Position numbers and translations under genes: made by a program. From Athripsodes cinereus (taxonomy: Eukaryota > Arthropoda > Insecta > Trichoptera > Leptoceridae), in contig OX388311.1 in NCBI GenBank assembly GCA_947579605.1, positions 23,624,951 to 23,688,950 of the forward strand: a stretch of 64,000 bases of DNA, written 5' to 3'. Below are positions 45,240 to 57,985 of the stretch, piece by piece (the first letter of the stretch is position 1; the number at the start of each line of letters is the position of its first letter). Below the pieces are notes generated by a model. That model made no database searches. It was not told where the DNA came from and saw only the letters and a program-made list of their open reading frames with translations.

Positions 45240-47640
45240 ATTTTTCATAGTATGTAGTCAAGCAGGGTCAATAAATATTAAATTTGATATCTAGTCACAA
45301 ATCCAGCAAACCAAAACTTGTTCATCAAAATTTTTAATATTAATAATTATCTTACAATATTTTGTTATCGGTTTCGGATTCTTCCTTTTATTGATATTTA
45401 ATTGCCTTGACGAGTTTTATGTACTTTGACACAAAATGTTGTCGCCGATATTAAGTATGAAATTAATAATAATATAAAAGACATCATGCTATGACGTGCA
45501 GACGTAGGTGTGAAGATTATGGGTATGCATAGATTGTGAATATGCATACCTACATCCGCAGTGGTAATTTATAAATAAACTGAATATTATTTCAATTTTA
45601 CTTTCCTGGAAGAAAAGAAAACACCCCACTAATACTTTTTTATTGAAAGAAATGCGCATGAAACTTCGCACTTTCTCTTTATTAAATTATATATTTATCA
45701 TTTTTTGTTTTGCTTCAAATGATATTTTTCATTATGTTTTAAATGTGTTCACCTTTATTTTGGAGTTGAAACATTCATGGAAAAAAATTGTGTTTCGTAT
45801 CTGCAAAGTTCATTAAGTGCCATTCATACTTAAATACTTAAATAAAAAGTTGCAAGCATAGATAAAATTTCCCATAAAATGTCCAGTTCAAAAGTAGATA
45901 TAAAAACGGGTTTTATTTACTTTTTAATACATACAATAAACATATTTTTAAAAAGGATTTCATCTCATATCATTGAATTTTTAACGAATACATCCACGCA
46001 AAATATTTACAAACTATTTTTTATGATATTATTCAAGTAAATTTAATTGATCTAGTTTTATTTTAAAGAATTTCATCACACACAAAGGCGGTTAGAGATC
46101 TTATTAAGAATTTTCAATTTAAAACAAGTTGCCTAATTATATAACTAATAAGTAATTTGTTATAAAAATTGACGACTTAGCATGTATAATACTATGAATT
46201 ATAGATAAAACTTATGTTTATGGTTTATTGCAATTATTTTTGCAACCCTGTCACTATAGATGTCTCATTAATGTTGTCACAGTATTTTAAATATGTGTAC
46301 CTATAAGAATGTATCTTTAATTATCAGTCTGCAAATGACAGAGAGATTTTATTAAAATAATTACCGAATTATACTTAGGCACGCCAGACATTAAACCCTT
46401 ATTTGATTGTTTTATCTGGATTGTTTTCAATCACGAATTAGTCAAATTTAACTACAAAATGTGACATACACGTGATATTATGTTCGGTCCAATATTTTCA
46501 GGATGATTAATCTTTTAGTTGACAGTTTATATATCACAATTTGTTAGTACTTAAAATAGAGCATGAGAGATATTCCATTATATAAGTAGGACCTAAGATT
46601 TTTTTCTAGGGGTTGTAGTTCCTACTTCAGTTCTTATTAATCACTGAAATCTCGTTTTATGGCAGGACATAATTCTAGGGGGCAGCTGTCCAATTCTATG
46701 CTTTTTTCCATCTTTCAATTTAATATTTATAAACTTCTAAAAACCCAAATGCATTCTTGAAGAGAGAGGTAAACAATTAAAGATTAATAAAAGTAGTAAA
46801 CCCAAAAACATAGTTTTTATATATTCCTATAAAAATAATGGGATGACTAGCATTCTGAAAAATAACTTATATTCAACATTACATATAAAAATCTTAATAA
46901 GTTTAATAATTCAAGTACAAGGAACCACGATAATTTATCATAGAATACAAAGTGTAGGTAAATATCGAAGTATTTAATAATTAAACATTGAACGTAACGC
47001 TATTTTTATTTGTATAATTCATAGGAAATAACAATGTATACTTTTGTTCGTAATTTGTAAATTGTTTTAGCGTGCTTATGTCAAGAGCCTTGGGAAAATC
47101 AATAGTAAAATATTTTTTTACATGTACAATATGGACAATAATACATCAGACGAGGTGCAAAGTTTTATTCAGGTTCCTATTTACTTGTCCAAAATAAATA
47201 TTATTTTTTTGTGGTGTGAATTGTAGCCATGGAAGTTGGAACCGTTGAAGCAGTTCTATCAATCAAAAATACAAACACTATTATTGATATTATACATACA
47301 TAATATACTTGAAACTCTATGCATAATAGATTATTATTTTGTACTTTAATCATTTAATCCAATTAAGAGCTTTCGGAATATCCCATCTACAATAAACTTA
47401 CATTAAAAAATACAGATATAATAGCTGATTAGCTAGGTAGGTACTACTGAAATAGAATTCGAAACCATTAGATATCCTTATCATTATATTGAAAGGACCC
47501 TTCACACACCCGGATATCTCAGGAATCAAAGACTCCTATTTATCCGCACTTGCAAACAAAAAATTTGTCCTCACGGGCGAGCCATATGGGCAGCTATCCT
47601 TATCATTAGCTCGAAATCATCAGATCAACGATTAGATATC
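45240..47640. other. Intronic AT-rich stretch
   Basis: Nothing recognised; simple AT-rich sequence with short homopolymers. A weak repeat lies at 47500-47600, sharing 'tttatccg' and 'acaaatttgt'-like words with 37340 and 41450. Confidence 0.5.
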
Positions 47641-47648
47641 CCTTAACA

Positions 47649-47856
47649 CTGTATTTCCCAAACTATGGGTCGCGACCCACCAGTGGGTCGTGAGCGAATA
47701 TTGAGTGGGCCCTAATGGACGATTCGCCTCCATATAAGACAAATATAAAAAAATGGTGTTGGAGTAATGTTTGGAGAAAAAAATCTAAAAGGCGGGTCCC
47801 AAGATTAGAATTTTTTCCTAGATGGGTCGTAGCCAAGTCAACTTTGGGAACCACTG
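47649..47856. mobile_element. hAT-type MITE, 208 bp
   Basis: CCTTAACA is duplicated at 47641-47648 and 47857-47864. Ends are CTGTATTTCCCAAACT and AGTTTGGGAACCACTG-like. The CAGTGGTTCCCAAA end type and 'gggtcgcgacccac' inner motif are typical of hAT families. Confidence 0.85.
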
Positions 47857-48514
47857 CCTTAACAAACTAATACTAATTATCAAGTTATATTTAAAAAGCA
47901 TCTTCATTTTGCATTCGCACTTTACAAATTATTTATGTATGTAGGTATAATTTATTTAATTATAAATTTAAAACTTTTTCTCTTTGGGTTCCTGTACTAT
48001 TATAATATTTTTTTGTTTGTTTTATTTTTTGTTCTCGATTATTTGGGTAGGCATAAACCTATTTTTTTTATGTTAATGTTTTAGGGTTGACTGGAAGACG
48101 TTGCTCAGCAACAAGTCCGCCTTTTGGCCTAATTTTTGTCAATTGTCACGTTTTGTAAAGTTGTATTTTATTGTTTATGTATTTGTGTAAAATTATGGTC
48201 AGTGAAGATTTATTTATTTATTTATTTTATAAATCGTCGATAATAGTTAGTAGGTTTGATCTCTTTATAGTACCTAGTAAGTCATTCCCCACTACTGTTG
48301 ATACATATGTAATATAATCTCGACCACGTTTATATGTATTCTAAAACTATTTCCCGGCGTTGTCTCTTTAAAAACACGCTAAACCAGATTCCTCCTTGCG
48401 ATTTATTAGATGTTATCATTATGGGTAGAAATGCACGTAGGCGATTTTTATATTAAAAATAAAATTATTCAATAAAATATTATCTAACATATTTACCTAC
48501 TTAACATAAGAGAG

Positions 48515-48625
48515 TCCTCTTAGTGTCTGTATTATTTTTTTCTTGGCACGGAGAGGACAGCTTAAGTGTTTATTGCATGCAGCTAGTGTGCTTGGTATCC
48601 TACGTGTGGGAGACAGTATATTAGT
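48515..48625 (+). mobile_element. SINE family 2, old 3' piece
   Basis: 'cttggcacggagaggacagc', 'tttattgcatgcagctagtg' and 'atcctacgtgtgggag' match the family end. Confidence 0.65.
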
Positions 48626-49062
48626 TGAGAATCCTCAAGAGGGACAGTAGTTTAGCAAAATTTGGTTGTTTCTATCACGAATGTCTTTCTAGGATATTAT
48701 CGCAGCAGGAAGATTATTTTATTATTATCTCTCAACTTACATTTTATGGTCCCATCTTCTCGATTTTTTGTAAAATTTAAAAACATATCCGACATTAATT
48801 TAATTAGGGACCTTTTTAGTGGTTGGGTTTATTTATCAGTTGTGTTACATTCTTAGCTTATACCATCAACAGATTTAATCCACACATAAATATTTGAGTC
48901 GGTTCGTATGTGCGTATGTCCTCAATGGACTCTGAAATAAGGAAAGACAGAAGTAAAATAATACACTCTATACGAGGTCTCATCTCCTGGGCAGGTTTAA
49001 GGCTAAAAACATTTTAAATATCTTATGTATTGATAAAGATATTACAATTTCAATGAGATTCC

Positions 49063-49100
49063 CATACATTCGCTTGACAAAATTGCCAAGCGAATGTATG
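49063..49100. repeat. Perfect 14-bp stem hairpin
   Basis: CATACATTCGCTTG pairs with CAAGCGAATGTATG across a ten-base loop. Confidence 0.8.
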
Positions 49101-50144
49101 AAAATCCAATATTTATAGTTAAACATTTCTCATTGTATTGAATTAATTTCAAAATGGATGTAACAATAAATAAAACAATACTGAAACTAAATAATTAGGG
49201 ACTGTTTACATAATGAAACATTGTGATTGCTAATGACAAAAAATCCTGAATTATGAGAATAAAAATTGCATATTTTTGACATTTTGAGCTATTTTCATAA
49301 TGGAGGATATTATGAGACCATAGAAATCCATACTGTAGAATAAGAATAGTATTATGTAAAAAATCCATAAACAATGTTAATTTATTTTTTGTATAAATAA
49401 ATACAAAAGTACCTCGGTACTAGCCATAAGAACCTATTTATTTTCGCCTAATTTTTTTCTTTACTTTTCATGGCAAATCACTTGAAGATTTATGTAGGTA
49501 CTACAAACTAAAAATACCAATTTTAACCCATGTATTTGCACGGTTTCTGTTTATTTAAACCCGAGCAATGCCGGGTTACAAAAGCTTGTAAGGTATAAAT
49601 GGTGAAAATTAACTAACGTATTTCTCCCAAATTTATACGTACCAACTTAGTTTTTAGATGCTTGAATATTCCAGCAAACAGGTCGAAATATTTATCAAAT
49701 ATAATTATGACTTTTTTGTTCAAGTTTTAGGTTTAGATATAAAAATATTTTTTCCTATCTATTTAATCCGAGAACCTGAAAGAAATCTTATAATAATAAA
49801 TATAATATTCATAGATAATGATCGAATCATATTCCATACAAAACTTGTTGGAATATTATTTTACTATGCATACCTATCTACATAAATAATACTTTTAATA
49901 ATGTTATGATATTTTTATATATGGAGTATAAAAATTAATGCGTATTATTATTTTATAGCTATAGATGGCCTTGACATCAAAGTAGTGCGGGTTAATGCGA
50001 GTCCATAATATGCTGCAAAATATCACGTAAAATTAAGACAATATTTATATATTCTATATTTTCAAGTGTAACTTTGTGGAAATACATTATAAAAGATAAT
50101 ATTTAAATTAAAACACTGTTTAATTCCACTATGAGATTGCTTTA

Positions 50145-50185
50145 ATTAAAACGATTTCGACTACAATGTAGTCATCATCAGTAAT
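50145..50185 (-). ncRNA. Hammerhead ribozyme-like motif, left palindrome arm
   Basis: This is the mirror copy of 50205-50245. Mini helix III reads TCGT instead of ACGT, so it is no longer self-complementary; all other core bases agree. Confidence 0.55.
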
Positions 50186-50204
50186 AACACAATATTATTG
50201 TGTT

Positions 50205-50245
50205 ATTACTGATGATGACTACATTGTAGTCGAAAACGTTTTAAT
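50205..50245 (+). ncRNA. Hammerhead ribozyme-like motif, right palindrome arm
   Basis: Order: helix I ATTA (50205), CTGATGA, helix II GACTAC/GTAGTC with a three-base loop, GAAA (50232-50235), mini helix III ACGT, TT, and TAAT pairing with ATTA. The same extra T follows CTGATGA as in the copy at 28582. Confidence 0.65.
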
Positions 50246-50569
50246 TAAAGCAATCTCATAGTGGAATTAAACAGTGTTTTAATTTAAATATTATCTTTTA
50301 CAATATTTATGTACATATTATGAATAATATTATCTAAAAATACAGTGCACCTACCGTACAATATACTGAAAAATATAAAAGGAAGAATAGGTTTTTGCAG
50401 AAGGCGAGCATCAAGGCTCGGAAACATCCGAAACTGCGTAGATGCTCGAGTAGGTATAGGCGCTTTTTGGCTTTCTTGACGTTGGGGGGACTTAATATAG
50501 TACAGAAAGAAGAATTAAAAGAAGACTGCCTTATTTCAATTCAATCAATCAATAAATTAAACGTCCTTT

Positions 50570-50705
50570 GGTCCCCCTCCCGAAGGCATAGGACAGTAAC
50601 CAACCTCCTCCATTCAAAGCGTCTTTGCACCAACTGATTCACTTTTTCCCAAGACATTCCTGATACTTTAATGTCGTTGTCATAGGAATGATGTATTGCG
50701 GATGG
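50570..50705 (-). pseudogene. LINE 3' end fragment, same family as 44960
   Basis: The minus strand codes 'AIHHSYDNDIKVSGMSWEKV' then 'NQLVQRRFEWRRLVTVLCLR', closely parallel to the copy at 44960. Confidence 0.75.
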
Positions 50706-51244
50706 TTACTGTTTGAACACGGGAAAGATTATTAGAATGATTCATAAATATAAAAAAAAAAATTTATTAATTATATGTGTGAATTTTGATTGCAATTTCC
50801 AAAGCTCGAATCTTGTTGTCTGTTCACTATGCCATCGGTTTCATAAAATAGGCGATACATGTTTCATTTTGTTGATAGGTAAAAAAATAATATTGTGGTG
50901 CAAAATGTTTTTACAGCAATCACTAGTAAATTATAAGTGGAAAAGGGGATATCACTGCGTAATTCTGATATCGATTTAATTAACACGCTTAGCACTGTAA
51001 TCCAATGATTTATCACATCATAACCCATTTACTATTATTACCCGTTAAATAATTGCAAAATAAACCTATTTTATAGGTTTGCTTTTTAAAAATTTCATCA
51101 CTTTTTGTAGATTGCTTGAAGAACATCAGGCATAGAGAAAAACTTTGGTTAGTATTAGTATTCCTCAAAGGCTTTTAGACTGTAAATGTATCAAAATAGA
51201 AAATAGATAAAAGCTCTTAATCCATTTATTTACTTAAGTCAACT

Positions 51245-51365
51245 CGATGCTCCTCCTGGGAGCACAGATCAGAAACCAGGCACTTTCATTATTTACTCCA
51301 ATTAAATAACCTCTCCTACGACATTTATAGCGCTACAATGTTTTTGTCATAGGAACGGGGTGTTG
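51245..51365 (-). pseudogene. Decayed LINE 3' end fragment, same family as 44960
   Basis: The minus strand begins with 'cccgttcctatgacaaa' as in the other two copies and ends 'ctgtgctcccaggaggagc'. The middle is too decayed to translate. Confidence 0.55.
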
Positions 51366-51867
51366 TAAAAAAAGGGACATTCGGGCCGTTGGAAACCTTG
51401 TATACGAAAGAACTATGAATATTTGTAAAATTTGATTCAGCCAGAACCGTCGCCTTGTCTGTAGGTATTATAGGGACTATAGATAATTTATTTGCGATGA
51501 CAAGTAATTAATTTAATTTAAGACAATTGCTCATTACTAATCTCATTAATTCTACTTATTACACATCTTATAATAATCGTTGAATAATAAAATTAGTTCA
51601 AATAATGTCAACTGTAATTATATTTAATTACCTATTCAACTATGTTTGTAACTACTAATTTGTTATCTAGTAGTATCTAGAATCATTATGTTGACTTCAT
51701 TGTTTAACAAACTTGCGTGCAAGCTAATGTTTAATAATTAGTAAATATTTAATTCATATTATGAAGAAATAAATAATAATTTAATTTAATATTTCATGAA
51801 TCATTTGCAGCACGTGACAGAAAAAATCTTAAACACATTGTAAAATACATTCATCTAAATCATACAC

Positions 51868-51954
51868 AGCGAAGGGACTGTAGTCAAAAATACCGTGAGA
51901 TTGGTATGCACATATTAATTACTTATGATTGTGTCAAGAGTAACCCTGCTGGAC
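51868..51954. mobile_element. CAGGG-type MITE, right half with deletion
   Basis: 'gcgaagggactgtagtcaaa' jumps to 'gtgtcaagagtaaccctgct', so the centre and most of the right arm are missing. Confidence 0.6.
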
Positions 51955-53427
51955 TCATCAATTTTTTACAACTTACTTGTATGATGGAAACTATAAAATA
52001 CCTACAACAAAGAAACTTCACCCAATACAATAATTGAATCAGTCATTTCAGAAACAATATAAGTCAGGTTTTTAGTGAAAATGATTTTTTTTTATTTGGG
52101 TCCTTTTCCTTGAAATGCACGTTATTTCATTTGGAAACTACGTAATTTTTACCTATTTGATACAAATTGAGCTGATTAACTTGGCCAGTCAATAGAAAAA
52201 CAACACAAGGCAGTGACTTATGTTGTAACTACTCAATATTTTTTCGTGTCGATTCACAGCTGAAACTTAACACCAACCACTAACGTGGGTGAAAATGATG
52301 AAAAATAGTGATTTTTGGTTGATTGATAAAAAATCTGGGATGAAATGCTGATTTTTATTCTCTGAAATGGTGTTCATTTGAGAAAGAACATAAGTCAAAG
52401 GTTTTAAATTAACAAATTAATATGCAAATAAAATATTTTGACATAAAATAGAGGTTTATAATAAAAGAATACACTGTAAGTTACGTTTTAATTTGAGTAA
52501 AGTATCAACATTTCATTCAAAATTTTATAACAGACAGTTTTTTGTGATTTCTGAAAAGTTTGTACTGACTGACTTATGTTGTTTCTCAAATGACCGATTC
52601 AATTATAAGAATGCACAGAGCCTGCCATTCTGCAAGGGAACCAGAATATAATGTTATGTACATAGTAGGTAGGTACATACCTATTTAAAATTAGGCAATA
52701 TTGACTGACGATCGATCAATGTAACCGTATTCTTATAATTTCATTACACGTGAGCTATAGTTATGAAGCCGCTGCCGCTATAGTGTTTAACAACTCTTCA
52801 TAGTTTGTATTTATATGTATGTATGTATGTATGATAAATATCGTCACTTCCCTATGTGTATAAGATATAGATACTATTAATTAATGATGTACCTAGTACC
52901 TACCTATTGTGACAATGCAACGTTATATTGCCAATCCTTAGTCCATCTACTTCTATATATAACTGTATGTATGTAGTAGCAAAAATATACTATGTCATGA
53001 TTTTTGTGTAAAGCGGACAGTTTTACAAAGAGTCAATGCGGGACATGATGACTGATAAACAACAAAAACAAAGTAATTTGAAGAATTTGGACAATTTAGG
53101 CACTTAACAGGACATATTATTTTGTCGATTATTGGAATGCGGGACGATCTCGCAGAAACCGGGATGATTGACTGCCCTAGACATGAGACATAATTTTTCC
53201 GTATGGCAATAGTACCATTATTGTGAATCATTAACTATTACTTTTCAATACTCCTATAATAATAATGTACCGTACTATACTCTTATTATTTTATACCTGC
53301 TTTATTCTAATAATACATTCTTTTTATAAGCAATACTAAAAACAATATGTTCATAATCAAGAAAGTAACAAGAATTTTTTCAAGGGAGGCAGCTGAATAG
53401 GTTATAAATATTTTCCCATACTTAAGT
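51955..53427. other. Intronic AT-rich stretch
   Basis: Contains a (TGTA)n run near 52812 and nothing else recognisable. Confidence 0.5.
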
Positions 53428-53762
53428 AAGCGAGAAGAGTGTTGCGGATAGAATGCGTGTAAATAAGTTACGATGGTTTGGACATGCTGAGCGAATGCAA
53501 GATGAAAGAATGACGAAGAGGATGTATTTGTCTGAAAGAGGAGGTGTGAGGAAGCGCGGACGGCCAAGAACCACGTGGCATGAGCGCGTGGATCAAATCC
53601 TAAAGGACGGCCGCGTGTTGAGTAAGAGAAATCGGCGAAAATGTATGAGAAACTGGATGAATGTGGAGGAAGCGAAATAAGTTTTTAAGGATAGATCTAT
53701 ATGGCGCTCCGTTCTTTCTGCCTACCCCTCCTGGGACACGGCGTGAGGGTATAGATAGATAG
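53428..53762 (+). pseudogene. RTE-like LINE 3' end
   Basis: The frame 'RMRVNKLRWFGHAERMQDER' starts near 53450. It continues through 'VRKRGRPRTTWHERVDQIL' to a stop at 53678, after which 'WRSVLSAYPSWDTA'-like coding and a GATA-rich tail follow. It is 5' truncated and of the same family as 56985. Confidence 0.85.
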
Positions 53763-54047
53763 AAGTATCACTTTTGCCTAATCAAGTATTTTTTTCGAGA
53801 GGTTCTATTGGGGCATATATCTCACTCGCCCTTTCCGGCTACGCTCATGCTCATAAATCACTTTGTGAAAAATTCGTCATAGCGTAATTTCGCTCCGATA
53901 TACAGATATTATCAACAACTATTATAGTTTTCTAAGTCGATAGTAATCGCAATATTATTATCAGCAATGAAATCACCTGCAATGTGACAGTCAATCATCA
54001 TAGGTATTAAGTACCTACCATTTACATATAATTATATAAATACTAGA

Positions 54048-54070
54048 ACGCACACACACACACACACATA
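54048..54070. repeat. (CA)n microsatellite
   Basis: A run of about ten CA units. Confidence 0.85.
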
Positions 54071-54700
54071 CCTAAACTACACATACACTCACTAAGTAGT
54101 AGGTACTAATCTAACAGAAGATTAAATTTTAACTCATAATAATAACATGATACATTGCAAAACCAGTTTCTATCGATAAGAAAACTTCAGTAGGTCATTA
54201 TTACTATCGGTTAAATACTGGCATATTCGTTATTTTTTTTTTTAAATCATGTCATAGGACAAAAATTAAATGACAAATTATTATTTTTTAATTGAAAAAA
54301 ATTATTGATTATTTGCAAAAATATTTAAAAATCATCGAAAATAATTACCTAATATATTATGCTGTAGTCGTGAAGAAAATACAAGTTAGACATTTTTAAC
54401 TAAACACACTGATTTAATAGAAACTCGACTCACGAAAAAATTGTTATCACTAGAGAAGCCTTAACACATGTTTACATGTTAAGGGTAAGCCTTAATAAGC
54501 CCTACCCTAAACATAAAAGTCTTACTAAAAAAAAACAATTTATTCTATGATGTACGAGTACCTACCCATTCAATATTATACTTATAGAAAATTCAAAATT
54601 TTCATGGATACGAATATTATTCCATAATCATTTTTCTAATCACAACTATTGTTCTAAAATCAGAATGCGCAAAAACATTTTCCATTTTATATATAATGAG

Positions 54701-55365
54701 TTACGATCCATTGGATTGGTCTGCAACGAGTTTGGACTTTCTTCTCCACTCCTCCCTATTCTCAGCCAGTTTCTTCAACTCCATGTATCAGCCACAGCTC
54801 ATGTCCCTCTTCAGTTGGTCCATATAGGCGTCTCTCGGTCGGCCTCTGCCAGTGCCTTCGGTCCTGCCCTCTGCGATTGCGATGAGCAGTCCTGGGTGCC
54901 TGATGTTGTGGCCAATCCAGTTAGCTCGTTGTTGGCAGATTCTTTTGAGGAGTTGCCTTTTTTCGCCAACCCTGGTTAACACTTCTTCGTTTTCGACGTG
55001 TTCCGACCAATGAATCTTAAGCATGCGTCTATAGCACCACATTTCAAATGCCGCTAACCGTCCGCTTTCACTCTTGCTGATGGTCCACGTCTCGCACCCA
55101 TATAGCAAAATGCTCCACACAAAGGCTTTAGTGAGATTCTTCTTCACGCTTAAATCAATATTAGGGGATTCTAATATTTTGAATTTTTTGTTAAAGGCAA
55201 TTCGTGCCTGGTTTATTCTGCTCACAATTTCTGATTTGGAGCGTCTGTCCTGGTTTATTCTGCTGCCCAAGTACACGAATTCTCTTACTTGTTTGATGCT
55301 CACTCCATTTATGGCAATGTTCGCAGTCGCTTCCTCCCTTCCAACGACCATACATTTTACTTACC
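54701..55365 (-). pseudogene. LINE reverse transcriptase C-terminal half
   Basis: A frame from 55351 runs 187 residues: 'MVVGREEATANIAINGVSIK', 'REFVYLGSRINQD', 'LLYGCETWTISKSE', 'RRMLKIHWSEHVENEEVL' and 'GRGRPRDAYMDQLKRDMSCG'. A TGA (54788-54790) interrupts it. The same frame then continues for 28 codons ('MELKKLAENREEWRRKSK') to a natural stop at 54701. It is the C-terminal half of an insect non-LTR RT, of a different family from 56985; the catalytic region is truncated away. One in-frame stop is the only visible lesion. Confidence 0.87.
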
Positions 55366-56962
55366 TTGTATCAATTGATTTTATTTTTGCTGTTTTAATT
55401 ACTTAACATTATATTTTCCTGTTATTTATAGATCAATCAAATGACCGGATAAAAACTAATTAATTAATGATTTATTATTTAAAAAATAAAATACCTAATT
55501 ATTAATTATGTGATATAATTTTCCTTGTAAATATACGATGAAGGATTAAGGATAATATGCATGACTCTGACTACAAGTAATATTATTGAACAATGAGGAA
55601 AAGTCAGTTAATATGTGTATTTCCTGTGTTCTATTAAGGATAAAGTGCTAAATTTATGTATTTATTATACAATAAAGTTTACAAAATAATATAAAATATT
55701 GAGATTATATTATTCAGTGGCGAGATTATCACTTTGTAATTTATTTAACATTATGGGTTTCTCCCACCACTTTCCCGTGAATATTTCAAGAGCAGAGCTA
55801 TTATATCATCCAGACTCAACAAAACAATTTTATTTCAAGGGAGGGCTCAGGGTTTGCCAGAGAGACTCCCCCAGACAAAATCCTCCCTAAAATTACAAAA
55901 CCTTTAATTTCCCTTGGAGAAGAAACTCACTACAAGGCACTACTCACTACAAGATACTACTCACTACTCCAATATTCTTACAAAAAATCTTAGAAAAAAT
56001 CACTGAATATTTCTCCCGGCTTATCAAATTGTTAGAAATATTTTTCAATTTATTTGCACCATCGCGACATCTATCTTAAGCAATGTAGCCAACAGACTCT
56101 ATGAAATAATCAACGAACAGATTGTCCTCTCCGTCTAACCACAAATTTCGAATCCAAAAGTCGTGAGCATCGAGATTCAAAAATTCTATAAGGTGTTTAG
56201 GGTGTTAAAACTTAATACTGTATTGAAAAGTATAATATTGTGTCACTACCCTCGAGAGGGATACTTCATTAGAAAACATACATCATTATCCGTAAGACAA
56301 AAATAAATATGAAATTTAAAAAAAAAACGGTAGCTGCTTGTAGAAATTGTGAATATCTATCAACACTTACATTAAGTTTTGGGTTCGAAACAAAGAGTTG
56401 GATTCCCCATCTACATAAACTCACCAAACAACTCTTTCAAAATGCTTTTGCTCAACTTCCTCGTTACAATATAATATTATCTGTATGTATGTATGTATGA
56501 TGATTTGATATCAGACGATTCTCAAAAAGATCATGAACGTTATGGCAATCAGAATATTATATTTTTATAGTTTTACGAATCTTGTATGTGGGTTAATCGG
56601 TAGAGTTGTAAATGACTATCAAACTCTAGACACTAGAGCAATTTTCACATTTATGATATATGTATCGTAGAACGTTTAACGACTTTTACACGATCGGTCG
56701 GCGATCAAGATTTTTCTATCACAGTAAACTACTAAATTGACCAAAAGTATGTGTTTTTAAATAAAATAAAAACGTTTCGTCTAGAAAAGCAAGTGTGAGT
56801 GTGTAAGTAACATGAATAGTGAGTGAGATGATATTTAAAAATACATGTTTTTTTAACCAACACATTTATCATTTCGATGTTATTGACCGAAAGTACTAGT
56901 AGGAAGTCCATTTTAAGATAAATTGAAAAAAACACAGTAGGTATGTAGTTGACTTCTAAATG
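55366..56962. other. Intronic AT-rich stretch between two LINE fragments
   Basis: No feature recognised apart from a short TGTA run near 56480. Confidence 0.5.
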
Positions 56963-56984
56963 ACTTTTATTAACTTCACGTACT

Positions 56985-57911
56985 AGGCTGTTCAACCTAT
57001 TCTTCGACTACTGTATGCGACCTGTGAAAGAGATGGATGTTGGTGTCGAGCTGAATGGGTTTCGGGTGAATGCATTGATGTACGCAGATGATTTGGTGTT
57101 AATGGCTGAGAGTGAAAGGGACTTACAAGAGATTGTTACGTGTGTGTATGATAGTTGCAATTTGAATGGTTTGAAAATGAATGTTATGAAGACGAAAGTT
57201 CTTGTTTTTGAAAGAGAGAATGAAAAAACGATTTGCGAGATTAAAGTTGGTGACGAATGTTTGGAGCAAGTAAGTGAGTATGTATATTTGGGAAGTATGT
57301 TTACGAGGGATGGAAGATGCGATAGGGACATTGAAAGAAGGAAAGTGGCCGGTGCTAGAATAAACGGTGCACTTCGACCCATTGTCAGCAATGACAATGT
57401 GTCGAACATGGCTAAAATGCTGGTGCACAATACCATTCTGGTACCGTCACTTACGTATGCAAGCGAGACATGGACGTGGTTGAAGAAGGACGAAAGTGGA
57501 ATAAATGCAGTAGAGATGCGATCGTTGAGAAGAATGGTTGGTAAAACGCTGCGTGATAGAGTGAAGAATGAGGATATTAGAAGAATGAGCGGATGCAAGA
57601 AGACTGTTGTGGACAGAATGCGTGTAAATAAATTGAGATGGTTTGGTCATGTGGAACGAATGAAAGAGGAAAGAATGACAAAGAGGATATACTTATCTGA
57701 AAGAAAGGGTGTGAGGAAACGCGGGCGTCCGAGAACCACGTGGCTTGATCACGTGGATCAAATTCTCAAGGACGGCCGCGTGTTGAGTAAGAGGAACCGA
57801 CGTGCGTGTATGAGGAACTGTATGAATGTGGAGGAAGCGAAGGAAGTGTGTAAAGATAGATCTGTTTGGCGTTCCGTTCTCTCTGCCTACCCCACTTGGG
57901 ACACGGCGTGA
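56985..57911 (+). CDS. RTE-like LINE reverse transcriptase, 5'-truncated, frame intact
   Basis: The frame opens at about 56963 and codes 'RLFNLFFDYCMRPVKEMDVG' from 56985 on. The catalytic motif is 'ALMYADDLVLMAES' (57073-57114), with both aspartates kept. It continues through 'QVSEYVYLGSMFTRDGRCD', a thumb/connector region, 'RMRVNKLRWFGHVERMKEER', 'KRGRPRTTWLDHVDQI' and ends 'SAYPTWDTA' at 57911. Motifs 0-B and the endonuclease are missing, so the protein could not work alone. There is no stop in over 300 codons, so the insertion is relatively young. A GATA-like tail follows to about 57940. Full elements of this type nick DNA and copy their RNA in place. Confidence 0.9.
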   Translation, partial: RLFNLFFDYCMRPVKEMDVGVELNGFRVNALMYADDLVLMAESERDLQEIVTCVYDSCNLNGLKMNVMKTKVLVFERENEKTICEIKVGDECLEQVSEYVYLGSMFTRDGRCDRDIERRKVAGARINGALRPIVSNDNVSNMAKMLVHNTILVPSLTYASETWTWLKKDESGINAVEMRSLRRMVGKTLRDRVKNEDIRRMSGCKKTVVDRMRVNKLRWFGHVERMKEERMTKRIYLSERKGVRKRGRPRTTWLDHVDQILKDGRVLSKRNRRACMRNCMNVEEAKEVCKDRSVWRSVLSAYPTWDTA

Positions 57912-57942
57912 GGGTATAGTATAGATAGTATAGTACGTACTA

Positions 57943-57985
57943 GTATTCGGAGAATCTCGACTCCATCATCAGGCGATTAGTGAAA
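57943..57985 (-). repeat. Possible decayed hammerhead-like motif
   Basis: The minus strand has CTGATGA-T-GGAG...CTCC-GAAT. Helix II is short, the GAAA box is GAAT and no helix I is evident. It lies directly after the LINE tail at 57940. Confidence 0.3.

Larger units (their letters stand above)
50091..50299. repeat. Near-perfect 209 bp palindrome with hammerhead-like motifs on both strands
   Basis: Two 103-bp arms are inverted around a three-base centre at 50195. By eye there is one mismatch pair (the GAAATCG versus GAAAACG position). Each arm carries a hammerhead-like motif, and the outer parts resemble the AACAGTGTTTTAA end of the Penelope-like arm at 28534. This looks like a Penelope terminal repeat in head-to-head arrangement. 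Such a palindrome is normally unstable, so its near identity suggests youth or an assembly fold-back. Confidence 0.85.

Noticed and set aside
57008..57598. 196-codon minus-strand frame opposite the LINE RT
   Set aside because: The + strand carries the RT motifs with YADD; the minus frame is its shadow.
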